Below, piece after piece: positions 11,918 to 20,213 of a stretch of 24,634 nucleotides of DNA (positions are counted from its first letter, which is position 1; each line of letters opens with the position of its first letter). The stretch is from a virus. The notes beneath the pieces were generated by a model that worked only from the letters and a program-made list of their open reading frames with translations, was not told the origin of the DNA and did no database searches. Position numbers and translations under genes: made by a program. Location of the stretch: positions 1 to 24,634 of IMG/VR virus record IMGVR_UViG_3300012964_000055. The stretch is one strand, 5' to 3'.

Positions 11918-12351
11918 TTTTTTATTCCTATAAAACTTAATAAACTGGTTTTGGTTAGAATCAAATAAATCATATACAACGCAAATCCGCCGCCACCTAC
12001 TATAAAAATCCATTTAAATGCTTTTCCAAATCCAGCGTTTTCAGCGCACTTTTCGATTTTGGTTTCGGATTTTTCAGTCAAAGCTTCCATTTTATTGGAG
12101 GCTTTGGTAGTTTCCCTTTGATACGCTTGGATTATTTTATTTTGAGACGCTATTAATTGATCTTTAGATTCTAATTCATTCTGTATCAATTTTTTTTCCG
12201 TGGAAGTCAATTTTGAATCTTGTAGAATTTCCAACAAAGTTTTAGTACGTTCTTTTTCTATTTTGGCCTGATCTTCGTTTGCAGTTTTGATAATTTGAGC
12301 GGACGAACAATTCAAAATAAAAAATAAAAGTAGGAGCCAGTATCGAATCAT
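11914..12351 (-). CDS. Candidate unimolecular spannin (lipoprotein with C-terminal TM)
   Basis: A 145-residue protein starting at ATG 12351, overlapped with the upstream stop (ATGA) and preceded by GAGGAT. A signal peptide with lipobox (LLLLFFILNC, Cys15) would place the N-terminus in the outer membrane. A long polar helical or coiled-coil part spans about 20-100. A C-terminal transmembrane helix follows at about 112-134, with a Lys-ended tail. Lipid anchor plus C-terminal TM on one chain is the diagnostic plan of u-spannins such as T1 gp11, which fuse inner and outer membranes after peptidoglycan loss. Size and location between the holin and endolysin candidates agree. Confidence 0.65.
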   Translation of the reverse strand: MIRYWLLLLFFILNCSSAQIIKTANEDQAKIEKERTKTLLEILQDSKLTSTEKKLIQNELESKDQLIASQNKIIQAYQRETTKASNKMEALTEKSETKIEKCAENAGFGKAFKWIFIVGGGGFALYMIYLILTKTSLLSFIGIKK

Positions 12352-12572
12352 TTTTTATCCTCTGATAAATTCATATTTTTATTGTTCCAATTGTACAAAC
12401 CTGCAAGTGCGGTGTGCGCTCCGACAAAAACCGCGATACTTGTAGAAGCGAATCCGTAGTCAATGATTTTAAAGTATGCCCCGAAAAAAGCAGATACCGC
12501 TAAGCAACTATAAATTGCCATATACAAATATGGAGGCTGAAAGTCATCCCCTTTGAAAAAAAATCGTTTCAC
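12348..12572 (-). CDS. Small two-TM protein, holin candidate
   Basis: A 74-residue protein with a GTG start at 12572 after AGAGGT. The N-terminus is charged (MKRFFFKGDD), then hydrophobic segments at about residues 17-36 and 40-63, and a charged C-terminal tail. Two-helix proteins of this size next to spannin and endolysin genes are usually holins or antiholins. There is no sequence motif to prove it. It overlaps the next gene by ATGA and follows the coiled-coil membrane protein by 3 bp. Confidence 0.55.
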   Translation of the reverse strand: MKRFFFKGDDFQPPYLYMAIYSCLAVSAFFGAYFKIIDYGFASTSIAVFVGAHTALAGLYNWNNKNMNLSEDKK

Positions 12573-12575
12573 ATT

Positions 12576-13115
12576 TTACCTCTTTATAAACGCCATCGCC
12601 ACTGAAAATGCGGCTCCCAGTATCGCCGTCATAGCGACAATTTGAGCCGCTTTTACGCGAACGTCCGATTTATCGCTTGCAATCTTTTCCACCCGCTCCA
12701 CAAATTCTTTACTGGTAAACAGTTTTTCGGCTTGCTCTGACGATATTTTGCGCACGTTATCATAAATACTATTTCGGAATTGTTTTTCCTCTATTTCGCT
12801 TTTTGATTGTGCTTCTTTGTGATTATCCCAATTGGTTTCCAGCACAGTAACACGTTCCCCCATTGCGTCCTGCTTTTCCGCTATTTGATTGACTTTTACT
12901 TCCAACTTGTCTACAACTTCCCGGGTCAAATGCACTTCCGCTTGCACTGCCTGCAATACGCGGTTATTAGTGTCGATATGTTCCAATATTGCAGCTTGGT
13001 TTTTTATCGCAGATTCTTGACTTTCGGAAAGCTTTTTTTGTGCTTCCAGTACCAATGCCGAACTGGCGGATACTTGGCTAAGAAGGGCAACGTCTTCTGG
13101 GCTTAAATTCACCAT
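12576..13115 (-). CDS. Coiled-coil protein with C-terminal membrane anchor
   Basis: A 179-residue protein. Residues about 25-95 form a heptad-rich coiled coil (EAQKKLSESQESAIKNQAAI and onward). Residues 100-155 are charged, and one hydrophobic helix lies at about 157-175 before a short KR end. The layout resembles XhlA-type or tail-anchored accessory lysis proteins, but the family is not certain. It overlaps the DUF4376-like gene by 7 bp and lies just ahead of the holin candidate. A virion-associated role is possible. Confidence 0.55.
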   Translation of the reverse strand: MVNLSPEDVALLSQVSASSALVLEAQKKLSESQESAIKNQAAILEHIDTNNRVLQAVQAEVHLTREVVDKLEVKVNQIAEKQDAMGERVTVLETNWDNHKEAQSKSEIEEKQFRNSIYDNVRKISSEQAEKLFTSKEFVERVEKIASDKSDVRVKAAQIVAMTAILGAAFSVAMAFIKR

Positions 13116-13615
13116 ACAATTTTATCCAAATCCGCTTTAGTGGTCGCGGCTTCTATTTGCGCATCTTTGCCGTGCTTTTTTTCGTAAAGCTGAACAAGGG
13201 CGTATTGAGCCATTTCCAATGAGGCGGCCTGCAGTTGCGCTACGGTTACATTTTTTGCGACTTGCGTTTTCCCCACATAGTCGCAGGTGGGAGTATTAGT
13301 TGCGATCATGCCTTTGATAAGTACTTCGATGTTTTGTAAATCGTTATCGGTATCGTTGCGGCGGGCGTCAATTTCAATGCCCAATGCTTGAGATTGTATA
13401 CTACCTGCGCGCATTTGTTGCGCCCACGAGGCTTTAATCTCTGTGCGTTTGATTTCACGCAAATCCTGTATGGATGGTTGTAAATCTGCGTGAGTGTCTA
13501 AAAGGGATTCTTGCCCTTCATATTGCTTATATAGCCACTTACCCGTTATTTTACCAATACCATGATCGGTGCAAATTCCATTTAAAAATTTAACGTCTTC
13601 GCGTTGTACGTACAT
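13109..13615 (-). CDS. DUF4376-like tail-fibre-associated protein
   Basis: A 168-residue protein. ATG 13615 is chosen because AGAGG lies just upstream and because an earlier in-frame start would lie inside the fibre gene. After an N-terminal part of about 45 residues, the C-terminal two thirds has the helical DUF4376 pattern. It begins with IQDLREIKRTEIKASWAQ, then a region ending QALGIEIDARRNDTDN, and ends with AQIEAATTKADLDKIVW. Such proteins follow fibre genes in many phages and are thought to be fibre components or assembly factors. Exact role unknown. Confidence 0.65.
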   Translation of the reverse strand: MYVQREDVKFLNGICTDHGIGKITGKWLYKQYEGQESLLDTHADLQPSIQDLREIKRTEIKASWAQQMRAGSIQSQALGIEIDARRNDTDNDLQNIEVLIKGMIATNTPTCDYVGKTQVAKNVTVAQLQAASLEMAQYALVQLYEKKHGKDAQIEAATTKADLDKIVW

Positions 13616-13616
13616 T

Positions 13617-15224
13617 TTAAAACCTCTTCCAAATAAAATATAACACAGAAACCCTGTATGTGTCAGTGGTAGCAACATCTGATCTTGCCGCTATTAGTTT
13701 GCTTGAATTCGTTTTGACAGTCATATTTATATTCGCAGCCAATGTCGTCAGCCATGAACCTGTCCTATACGGAGGCACAGTACTGGAAGGGGCTGTGTCG
13801 GCAGAGTCTGGATAAACGACAAGAAAACTGCCAGCAGTAGTTGCATCGAATACCAATGCGTTTATATTAGCTAAACACTCAAATCCATTTGGCACGCCTA
13901 TGGCGTCAGTTCTCCGCGCGGTAGTTAATGTATTTGTATCAATATCAGCTACGGGAGTTGTGATGCTCTGAATCACAGTTCCAAAAGCAGTCTCTGAAAC
14001 ATCGAAGGGAATGAATTGTGTAGACCCGTCAGTAGGACACCAACCCACCATTCTGTATTTAGTAAATCCGCTGGGGAGTGCGTGATTTGGAACAGCTACG
14101 CCGCCAGTTACGGTATACGTGTCATACATAGCGTCATACACTCCGGTCGTAGGATTGTAAATTACAAATGCTCCATATTCCGTAGAAAGAGCGAACGCAG
14201 CTCCGGTATTTAGTCCCCCGTTACCAGAACCAGCCGCCCACGCAGACGATGTTTTGGTCATGTCGGCTGCAAGTTTAAGCTTAGTACTGCGTAGGGAATC
14301 GGGACACTGGCCAGCTTTAAACGTAAGTGAGGTAGTGCTTACAAAGGCAATAGTCAAACCAAACCATTGATTAGCTAACAATCCTTCTGCATCTAAAATT
14401 CCTGTTTTGTTTACTGTCATGTCATTCGTCCATGCGGAAATCGTATCATCCGCCGTGCCGGAATAATGGTCGAACGTGACCGATCCCGTGGATACGTTTA
14501 TTTGCAGGCGATTTGCGGTTCCTGTGGCTTTGAGTTTTATAGTTGCTCCGCTTAAATATACGTTGGTCATGGACCAGTGGGAACCGTCTGTGTCTATAAA
14601 TTCGACCGCTTTTATGACGCCGCTGGTCGTGTATTTGATATAGGTTTCTAAGTTTACCGATCCACTTAAAAAAAGCTCTTTGGCGTAAAAATCTACATAG
14701 GTACTATCCGCCGCGTTTCTTGCGTTTACTTTTGAAGCGTCTCCGGTTAATTTAGCTCCGGCGGACGAGCCAAGTTGAAGTGCCGCAGTAAGTAGGCGCT
14801 GAACGCTATTGTCCGCAAGTTCCCAATGCGTACCTTCAAAATACAAAAATGCGTATCCTTCTGGAGGCAAAACCACGCTAATACCGGTTTGATAGGTTAC
14901 TGTTAGGTTATTTGCTCCACTGGCATTTACTGCCATGACACACGCTCCACTCGGAGCTCCCCCGCCTGAAAATGGAAGGGTGAATGTCAAATTACCAGCT
15001 GTAGTATCAAATAAATATTGCTTAAATTGCGCCGTAATGGCGGTCAAAGTAGTGTTAACAGCGAGATTTTCACCTTGAAATCCTTGATCGGAACCTTTGA
15101 TAATGAATTGCGCTAACGTGCCAAGTGTTTCCTTTTTGTCTAAAGCCGCTTGATTTACGTGGTATAAATCCGTTTTGGCTAACCCTCCAGCAAAAGGTAA
15201 ATCTACTAATTTTTTAGTCGCCAT
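13617..15224 (-). CDS. Tail fibre / receptor-binding protein
   Basis: A 535-residue protein with AGGAG before the ATG. The N-terminus (MATKKLVDLPFAGGLAKTDLYHVNQA) has the short helical start typical of fibres attached to a baseplate. The rest is rich in Thr, Ser, Gly and Ala with alternating beta strands, as in trimeric fibres. The C-terminus ends in YRVSVLYFIWKRF. No enzymatic motif, no chaperone domain and no obvious sequence repeats are seen. Position right after the I-like wedge gene (DUF2612) and before the DUF4376-like gene supports the call. It is the most likely host-range determinant in the window. Confidence 0.75.
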   Translation of the reverse strand: MATKKLVDLPFAGGLAKTDLYHVNQAALDKKETLGTLAQFIIKGSDQGFQGENLAVNTTLTAITAQFKQYLFDTTAGNLTFTLPFSGGGAPSGACVMAVNASGANNLTVTYQTGISVVLPPEGYAFLYFEGTHWELADNSVQRLLTAALQLGSSAGAKLTGDASKVNARNAADSTYVDFYAKELFLSGSVNLETYIKYTTSGVIKAVEFIDTDGSHWSMTNVYLSGATIKLKATGTANRLQINVSTGSVTFDHYSGTADDTISAWTNDMTVNKTGILDAEGLLANQWFGLTIAFVSTTSLTFKAGQCPDSLRSTKLKLAADMTKTSSAWAAGSGNGGLNTGAAFALSTEYGAFVIYNPTTGVYDAMYDTYTVTGGVAVPNHALPSGFTKYRMVGWCPTDGSTQFIPFDVSETAFGTVIQSITTPVADIDTNTLTTARRTDAIGVPNGFECLANINALVFDATTAGSFLVVYPDSADTAPSSTVPPYRTGSWLTTLAANINMTVKTNSSKLIAARSDVATTDTYRVSVLYFIWKRF

Positions 15225-15247
15225 GTATGTTACTCCTAATTATTATT

Positions 15248-15874
15248 TTACAATAAAACGTCTACTGCTAAAATACTTCCATCGTTTAATTCCACAAGGG
15301 ACTCGTCATCCCATACTAAAGAGAATTGATCCACAATCACTAACCCAACCCCGGAAGGGCAAGCCGCTTCTAATAACGCGATACCGACCTCGTTAGATTC
15401 CGCAAACACAAATTGGCTGCCGTCGTCGGAAATCAGCAAATCCCCGGTATCCAATTCCACGTCAAAGTAATTATAAAAATTCGCACTTCCGTCTTGTTCT
15501 ATGAATACTTTTGCAGGAGCTATTATTTGATAATGAATAAAGGTGGGATTGAATAATATGCGCACCGCTTCTATTAACGTTTCGTGGGTCGCCCCGGACG
15601 TGCTAATGATTATTACCAATCGCAGCGTATTGCGATAATTAAGATCGTCCATTCCGGCGCGGGGATAGTTTAAATGTATCCCCAAAACGTCTAACTGAAC
15701 GCCTTCCGCGTAATCCAGCCACACCATTGTAAACAGCGGAATCATAGCGGCTTCGAGTTCGTTGAATTGCCGGTCGGACATTTCGATTAGTTTGTGGATG
15801 TCCTGATCTACAAATTGTTGCAGCAGGTACGGAGGCTTGTTGAATGTTTTGTACTCTGTTATTTGCTCGACCAT
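15248..15874 (-). CDS. DUF2612-type baseplate wedge protein (P2 gpI role)
   Basis: A 208-residue protein. Its features are those of DUF2612 or gpI-like proteins: an N-terminal QQFVDQDIHKLIEMSDRQ, a conserved-looking WLDYAEGVQLDVLGIHLNYPR, then YRNTLRLVIIISTSGATHETL and FIHYQ. The C-terminal part is acidic beta structure. Such proteins close the outer wedge and attach the fibre. The gene follows the J-like wedge by 3 bp with no strong ribosome binding site, and precedes the fibre gene. Confidence 0.8.
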   Translation of the reverse strand: MVEQITEYKTFNKPPYLLQQFVDQDIHKLIEMSDRQFNELEAAMIPLFTMVWLDYAEGVQLDVLGIHLNYPRAGMDDLNYRNTLRLVIIISTSGATHETLIEAVRILFNPTFIHYQIIAPAKVFIEQDGSANFYNYFDVELDTGDLLISDDGSQFVFAESNEVGIALLEAACPSGVGLVIVDQFSLVWDDESLVELNDGSILAVDVLL

Positions 15875-15877
15875 ATT

Positions 15878-17326
15878 TTATACCGCAGTCACGTCCAGCC
15901 GCGACACGTCTAACTCCGCGATTTCTCGAATACCAATTGGAATGTTTACAGTTACATAAGATCCTGGAGGCGTCAAAGAGGAGGTAGCCGCAATAGCTCT
16001 TGTAGCGGACTTAATACCGGGTACGCTGTAAATCGGAATGTTTAATTTATCTATCAAAATGTCGATACTGACTTTTTGATTTTCGTTTGCCCAGTTTACA
16101 ATTGCGGATTTTACCAAGTCCACGCCATTTGTCGGGAACGCTTCCTCAGTGGATTTTGTGAGTACGATTTGCGCCCATGCGTATTTCGGGGTAGGGCGGC
16201 TGAATTTTACGGTTTGCGGGTCTCCGTTGCTGTCGGTTATTAATACCGAAGTGGCGCCATAAAACGCGATACCCGACGGGGATAATAACCACAGTCGTTG
16301 CGCTACATCGGCATCGGTTCCGCCTTGAATCACGACTTCCAGTGAGTGCGCGTCGCGCCCGTCCGCATCCACGGAGTCGGTTCGGTTTGAATACACTTTG
16401 CAGTAAGACACGTTTGCTACTTCTTGTAACAATCGCGCTTGTATAGCCGGATCGGTACTCCATCCCAAAGTGGACAACGCCCCGCGCCGGCGCACTCGCA
16501 ATTCGTTTGAGGTTTCCACGTTTCGGCCAGCGGTTCCGGCGGTTAGGTTCGTGATTTGCGTTAATCCGGGAACATTTTGCGTGATTGCAGTCAGTGAACC
16601 AATAGGGGCTTCGACTTTACCGGCAACGTCGGCTACGTAAACGCCCGGACTGCCGATTTTATCGAATTGAAGTGTGGCAGTAAGCGCCACGGAAAACGCA
16701 GTAGTGCCGTCATCCGATACAACGCGCAACGTGCTGCCGATCAGCGAGGCGGTTATGGCAAGGCTGCCCGCATTTATTGCCGTTATTAGTGCCGTAACGA
16801 CTATGAGTTTTGTATCCAAACTTACAGCGGTGTACGTGTATGGGATTGAGTTTATAGTTACAGTGAATACTTGCGCAGCTACTGGGTCGCTGGGCAGGGA
16901 TATTATTATGTCGGCAAAATTGGCTGCGGAAATTGTTATGCCCGCACTGAGTAAAAACAAAGTGGCATTGGGAAAACTGGCTTGGTGTCCTACTGGAATA
17001 GGGGTTCCGGAACTGCCGTAAAGCACGGCTGGAATTACCGTTTTAGTGGCTCCAAGTGGTTTAATGCCCACCAATCCCGCAATGCCTGCCAAGGATACCC
17101 CGGTTGCGGTATCTGGATTGAAACTGGCGTGGACGGCTCCTGCCAATTCCCAAAGCTGCGTAAATTTAAGCGCTTGATTGTTTACGTGGTTTCCCATGCG
17201 GGAAGTTTCGGACAAATCTACCGCACTGCCAAATAAAGCTTGCGCATCGGCTTCGAGTTCGGATTTGATGACGGCAAAAGGTTTTGGCACCCATCCATTG
17301 ACAGTTAATCCGTATTGAGTCGCCAT
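15878..17326 (-). CDS. Baseplate J-like wedge protein
   Basis: A 482-residue protein. The start overlaps the upstream stop as TAATG, with GGAGG 11 bp before it. Residues near 265-285 (GTAGRNVETSNELRVRRRGAL) are the hallmark of the gpJ/gp47 family, and the C-terminus holds VKSAIVNWANENQ and a final beta domain. The middle (about 130-250) carries an extra beta-rich insertion. J-like proteins form the wedge ring around the hub that opens on contraction. The next gene upstream is gp25-like, the usual neighbour. Confidence 0.87.
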   Translation of the reverse strand: MATQYGLTVNGWVPKPFAVIKSELEADAQALFGSAVDLSETSRMGNHVNNQALKFTQLWELAGAVHASFNPDTATGVSLAGIAGLVGIKPLGATKTVIPAVLYGSSGTPIPVGHQASFPNATLFLLSAGITISAANFADIIISLPSDPVAAQVFTVTINSIPYTYTAVSLDTKLIVVTALITAINAGSLAITASLIGSTLRVVSDDGTTAFSVALTATLQFDKIGSPGVYVADVAGKVEAPIGSLTAITQNVPGLTQITNLTAGTAGRNVETSNELRVRRRGALSTLGWSTDPAIQARLLQEVANVSYCKVYSNRTDSVDADGRDAHSLEVVIQGGTDADVAQRLWLLSPSGIAFYGATSVLITDSNGDPQTVKFSRPTPKYAWAQIVLTKSTEEAFPTNGVDLVKSAIVNWANENQKVSIDILIDKLNIPIYSVPGIKSATRAIAATSSLTPPGSYVTVNIPIGIREIAELDVSRLDVTAV

Positions 17327-17694
17327 TAAACTATTACCTCCACAGGTACAATTTCGCCCGTCTTTATGCGTACTGTAAAATTAAGCTTTGCGGTTCGTAA
17401 ACTACTATTTACGACGCCTGTAAACGTTAAAAGTTCCTCCACGTATTGAGTATCTAAAATTTCTTGTTTAATTAACGCCCAGCCCAAATCAGGATTATTG
17501 TTTTTTTCCAAAATGGAACCAAACCAGTCAATCCCTTTAGTGACATCCAAAAAGTATTCCCCCAATACCATTTTAATTTTAGCTTGCAGCTTTTGCGCAA
17601 CCCATTCCGCACCTGAAGCGTTGGTGGATCGAAAATCAAAATTTTCCCAAATAAAATTACCGTTTTGATCTGTCGCTATGTCGGTTGTTATCAT
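17326..17694 (-). CDS. gp25/gpW-like baseplate wedge protein
   Basis: A 122-residue protein that overlaps the spike gene by ATGA and the J-like gene by TAATG. The central VAQKLQAKIKMVLGEYFLDVTKGIDWF and the following IKQEILDT stretch resemble lysozyme-like gp25 family wedge proteins, with the E-Y/F-F-L-D motif common to the group. Length is typical. It would tie the wedge to the sheath start. Confidence 0.8.
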   Translation of the reverse strand: MITTDIATDQNGNFIWENFDFRSTNASGAEWVAQKLQAKIKMVLGEYFLDVTKGIDWFGSILEKNNNPDLGWALIKQEILDTQYVEELLTFTGVVNSSLRTAKLNFTVRIKTGEIVPVEVIV

Positions 17695-18368
17695 TCTGTT
17701 TTTACCTTTGTAGTCAATGCCGACGCAAAATTAGTGGGAATAGCCGTAGCCGTAGTCGTGAATGCGCTTGCAGCCGCCGCAGCCCCTGGGCCGAGCGTCG
17801 CCCCTAACCCCGTTGCGATTGCCGCCAATAACGCCGCCCACATAGGATCAAATATACTTTGAAACGTGTCAGTCATTATTTTGCGTGCCGCGCCATTTAA
17901 TTCTAAATCCCCGTTATCGTTTAAAACTACTTTCAAATTTTTATACAGCATTTCCATGCCGACGTTACTACCAACTTTCCCAAGTTTACCGGGCTGAAAT
18001 AAGCCAGGGATACAAAACGCATCGGACAAATCAAAGCGGCGCACGTCGCCAGCCTCGGTTTCGCCCCCGGACGAGTCGTTAATCCATTTTTCGAGGCTGG
18101 AACTGGATACGATTATCAAGCAGCCGTCCCCTTTTTTAAGTGGGAACTGAAACACCGCTTCCGCCGTGCCAGGAAACACTACCGGTACTTTTGAGATAAT
18201 CGGCATGGATTTTATAGAACCGTCCGCAAACTCGGTTTTGATAGAAGGCAATACCGATACCGTTTTTTTAGCGGCATCATACGTTTGAATAATTCCAGGC
18301 ATGGAAAAGTGCATTGTCGCCAGTTGAGCGGTTAGAACGTGCCGGATTGTAGTGTCTAAAGTTTCCAT
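17691..18368 (-). CDS. Gp138-N/gpV-like baseplate spike
   Basis: The true start is ATG 18368, overlapping the upstream stop as TAATG. This gives 225 residues; an upstream in-frame codon at 18446 lies within the preceding gene. Residues about 20-115 form an OB-like fold (MPGIIQTYDAAKKTVSVLPS, VPVVFPGTAEAVFQFPLKKG, DGCLIIVSSSSLEKW, RFDLSDAFCIPGLF) as in the Gp138 N-terminal spike domain. A beta segment with VVLNDNGDLELNG follows, then a long hydrophobic Ala/Gly-rich region at about 170-210. That tail is unusual for a membrane-piercing spike, which normally ends in a rigid beta helix. Confidence 0.78.
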   Translation of the reverse strand: METLDTTIRHVLTAQLATMHFSMPGIIQTYDAAKKTVSVLPSIKTEFADGSIKSMPIISKVPVVFPGTAEAVFQFPLKKGDGCLIIVSSSSLEKWINDSSGGETEAGDVRRFDLSDAFCIPGLFQPGKLGKVGSNVGMEMLYKNLKVVLNDNGDLELNGAARKIMTDTFQSIFDPMWAALLAAIATGLGATLGPGAAAAASAFTTTATAIPTNFASALTTKVKTE

Positions 18369-19267
18369 TACGCTAAATTTCCTGTATCGGCTAAATTGCC
18401 GGATTGCAGCGGCAAAGGTTCTGGCGCAAGGGCTAAGGCTTCGCATTCTGCGTTGGCGTCACCGTCTCGGTTGTCCGCTGTGAGTTTGCACGACAATATT
18501 ACCGCGCGCCCGGACACGTCCGCCGATTCTATTTTTACGGTGCTGCTGGGTATGAGTTGCGGGAATATGAGCGATACTATTTTATAATTGCCTTTGAATG
18601 CTTTTTTGCCGCCTGTCAGTGCCGCGTCTTGTTCCACGGGGGAAATGCTGAGTAAGCCGGTGTTGGGAGTGAGTAAGAGTTCTTGCACGGCAACATCTCT
18701 ATAAGACTCGCCCTCTTTGTAAAAATAAAGTTGGTTGTTTTGAATTGTCCATTGGTATTTGTTTTTTGCGACTACTTTAGATAAAGCCTGTATAGTTTTG
18801 CCGATAAAAGCAAACCCGCCGGAATAATTACCGGTAAATTTCGGGATGGGGCTGGCTACTGGCAACCCCAAGTTATCAATAAGGTCTTGTAATATATTAG
18901 CATCTAATGCGTTTTCGCCATAAGAAGCGTCAAAATTTTTTTCTAAAGAATTTGAAAGTCCGTCAAAGGCTTCTATTTCCAATATTTTTTCAGTGGACTC
19001 TTTGCGATATTCCGATTTATTTATTGAACCTATAAATACGATTTGCGCCCCGCTCTCATCTTCATACCCAAATTTAATAGTGAGGGTGTTTTTTATTTTC
19101 CCAAATTTTACCGCCGTGTCTTTGCTCAAATTGTATATTTTTATCGTTGCTTTATTGGGGGTCGTGACATCTGTTTTTTCCACTTCAAACGACATAAATA
19201 AATCCGTTATACTAATTTTTTCTGTATCGGATGCGCTGGACATTTCTATTATTCGTTTAAATGCCAT
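18368..19267 (-). CDS. Baseplate hub protein (gpD-like role)
   Basis: A 299-residue protein joined to both neighbours by TAATG overlaps. The N-terminal part with VEKTDVTTPNKATIKIYNLS, then IKFGYEDESGAQIVFIGSI, is the first hub beta barrel. EIEAFDGLSNSL and a helical segment with ILQDLIDNLGLPV follow, then the second barrel (QWTIQNNQLYFYKEG). This order matches gp27/gpD-type hubs as reduced in small contractile tails. It binds the spike encoded immediately downstream. Confidence 0.78.
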   Translation of the reverse strand: MAFKRIIEMSSASDTEKISITDLFMSFEVEKTDVTTPNKATIKIYNLSKDTAVKFGKIKNTLTIKFGYEDESGAQIVFIGSINKSEYRKESTEKILEIEAFDGLSNSLEKNFDASYGENALDANILQDLIDNLGLPVASPIPKFTGNYSGGFAFIGKTIQALSKVVAKNKYQWTIQNNQLYFYKEGESYRDVAVQELLLTPNTGLLSISPVEQDAALTGGKKAFKGNYKIVSLIFPQLIPSSTVKIESADVSGRAVILSCKLTADNRDGDANAECEALALAPEPLPLQSGNLADTGNLA

Positions 19268-19602
19268 TATTGAAGTTCTCCAGGTTCCGCGTACATTAAC
19301 ACAAACCGACTTTCAAATCCATCATAAGCAATTTCAGAATCCGCCAAATCGAATTTAGTATCCGTAACAAATAAATCCCCCGGTGGGATATTGGAAAGAT
19401 ATCGGTACTGTTCTAATAAAAAATAACTTGGCACCAATTTAATGCCGCAAAGTATTGGATTTTTTTGAGCGTCATAAATACCCAAAATCCAGGACGCATC
19501 ACGAGTGTTCCAATAAAAATCAAAATAGTAAATGACCCTGGTTAAGGTTTTAAAATACCCAAATTTAGAAGACACGGTGCTACTTACAGGTAATTGTGTC
19601 AT
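19267..19602 (-). CDS. Baseplate plug protein, cyanophage Pam3 gp18-like
   Basis: A 111-residue protein, ATGA overlap upstream and TAATG overlap downstream. Features fit the small plug domain first described in Pam3: VIYYFDFYWNTRDASWILGIYD, LCGIKLVPSYFLLEQYR, PPGDLFVTDTKFD, and a C-terminal RFVLMYAEPGE. The domain sits at the bottom of the hub. The position between the Dit-like and hub genes is the expected one. Confidence 0.72.
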   Translation of the reverse strand: MTQLPVSSTVSSKFGYFKTLTRVIYYFDFYWNTRDASWILGIYDAQKNPILCGIKLVPSYFLLEQYRYLSNIPPGDLFVTDTKFDLADSEIAYDGFESRFVLMYAEPGELQ

Positions 19603-20210
19603 CGAATGACCGCCCCGGTAGCGTCGTATAAAGGCTTTATAGTATTCGCAGATTGCACAAATCCGTCTTTAGCCACAGAAGGTGCTATTTGATTGTTGAT
19701 ATAATTTACTTTAGGCGCCGCTTCTTCTACTTTCGGTTTTACTTGATTGGCTTGTGCGGTTGGTTTTACGTTTTTAGCCGGTATAGTCGACGTTTGGGAT
19801 TTGACTATTTTCACGTTTGTTAAATTCATAGCAAAGGACAAACTGCCGCCCGTGTCCTTTGTTCTGCTTACTGTGTAGGATTCTATCACCATGTTTTTAT
19901 AGGATTTAAGCCCTGTCACAATAGTAATAGGTTCTTTGGCTTCTTTTAATTTTAATAGTTTTAAATGAGTATCATAAATACGAGTGGTACTGTAAGAAGG
20001 CAAATCCAAAGCGTAAATACTTACTGGGGCTATTTTCCCAGTTAAATTTATAGAATCTGGGTCATCTACTACATGATCGGATATTTGCGCGCCTTCTTCA
20101 ATCGGATATTTAGTAACGACGGCGGTGTGGTTGTAAACCTCTTCTACCATGGCGTCGATCTTAATGCCGCCAATGAATTTAGCTTTGCCGAATAACAAAA
20201 ATCCAGGCAT
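19599..20210 (-). CDS. Dit-like baseplate hub protein
   Basis: A 203-residue protein whose start lies 3 bp after the tape measure stop. The pattern includes IDAMVEEVYNHTAVVTKYPIEEGA, HVVDDPDSINLTGKI, and later MVIESYTVSRTKDTGGSLSF with AMNLTNVKIVKS. These are hallmarks of Dit N-domain proteins of small myoviruses, the ring joining tube and hub. The last 50 residues are Pro/Lys/Ala-rich and likely flexible. It is coupled to the plug gene by ATGA. Confidence 0.78.
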   Translation of the reverse strand: MPGFLLFGKAKFIGGIKIDAMVEEVYNHTAVVTKYPIEEGAQISDHVVDDPDSINLTGKIAPVSIYALDLPSYSTTRIYDTHLKLLKLKEAKEPITIVTGLKSYKNMVIESYTVSRTKDTGGSLSFAMNLTNVKIVKSQTSTIPAKNVKPTAQANQVKPKVEEAAPKVNYINNQIAPSVAKDGFVQSANTIKPLYDATGAVIR

Positions 20211-20213
20211 ATA

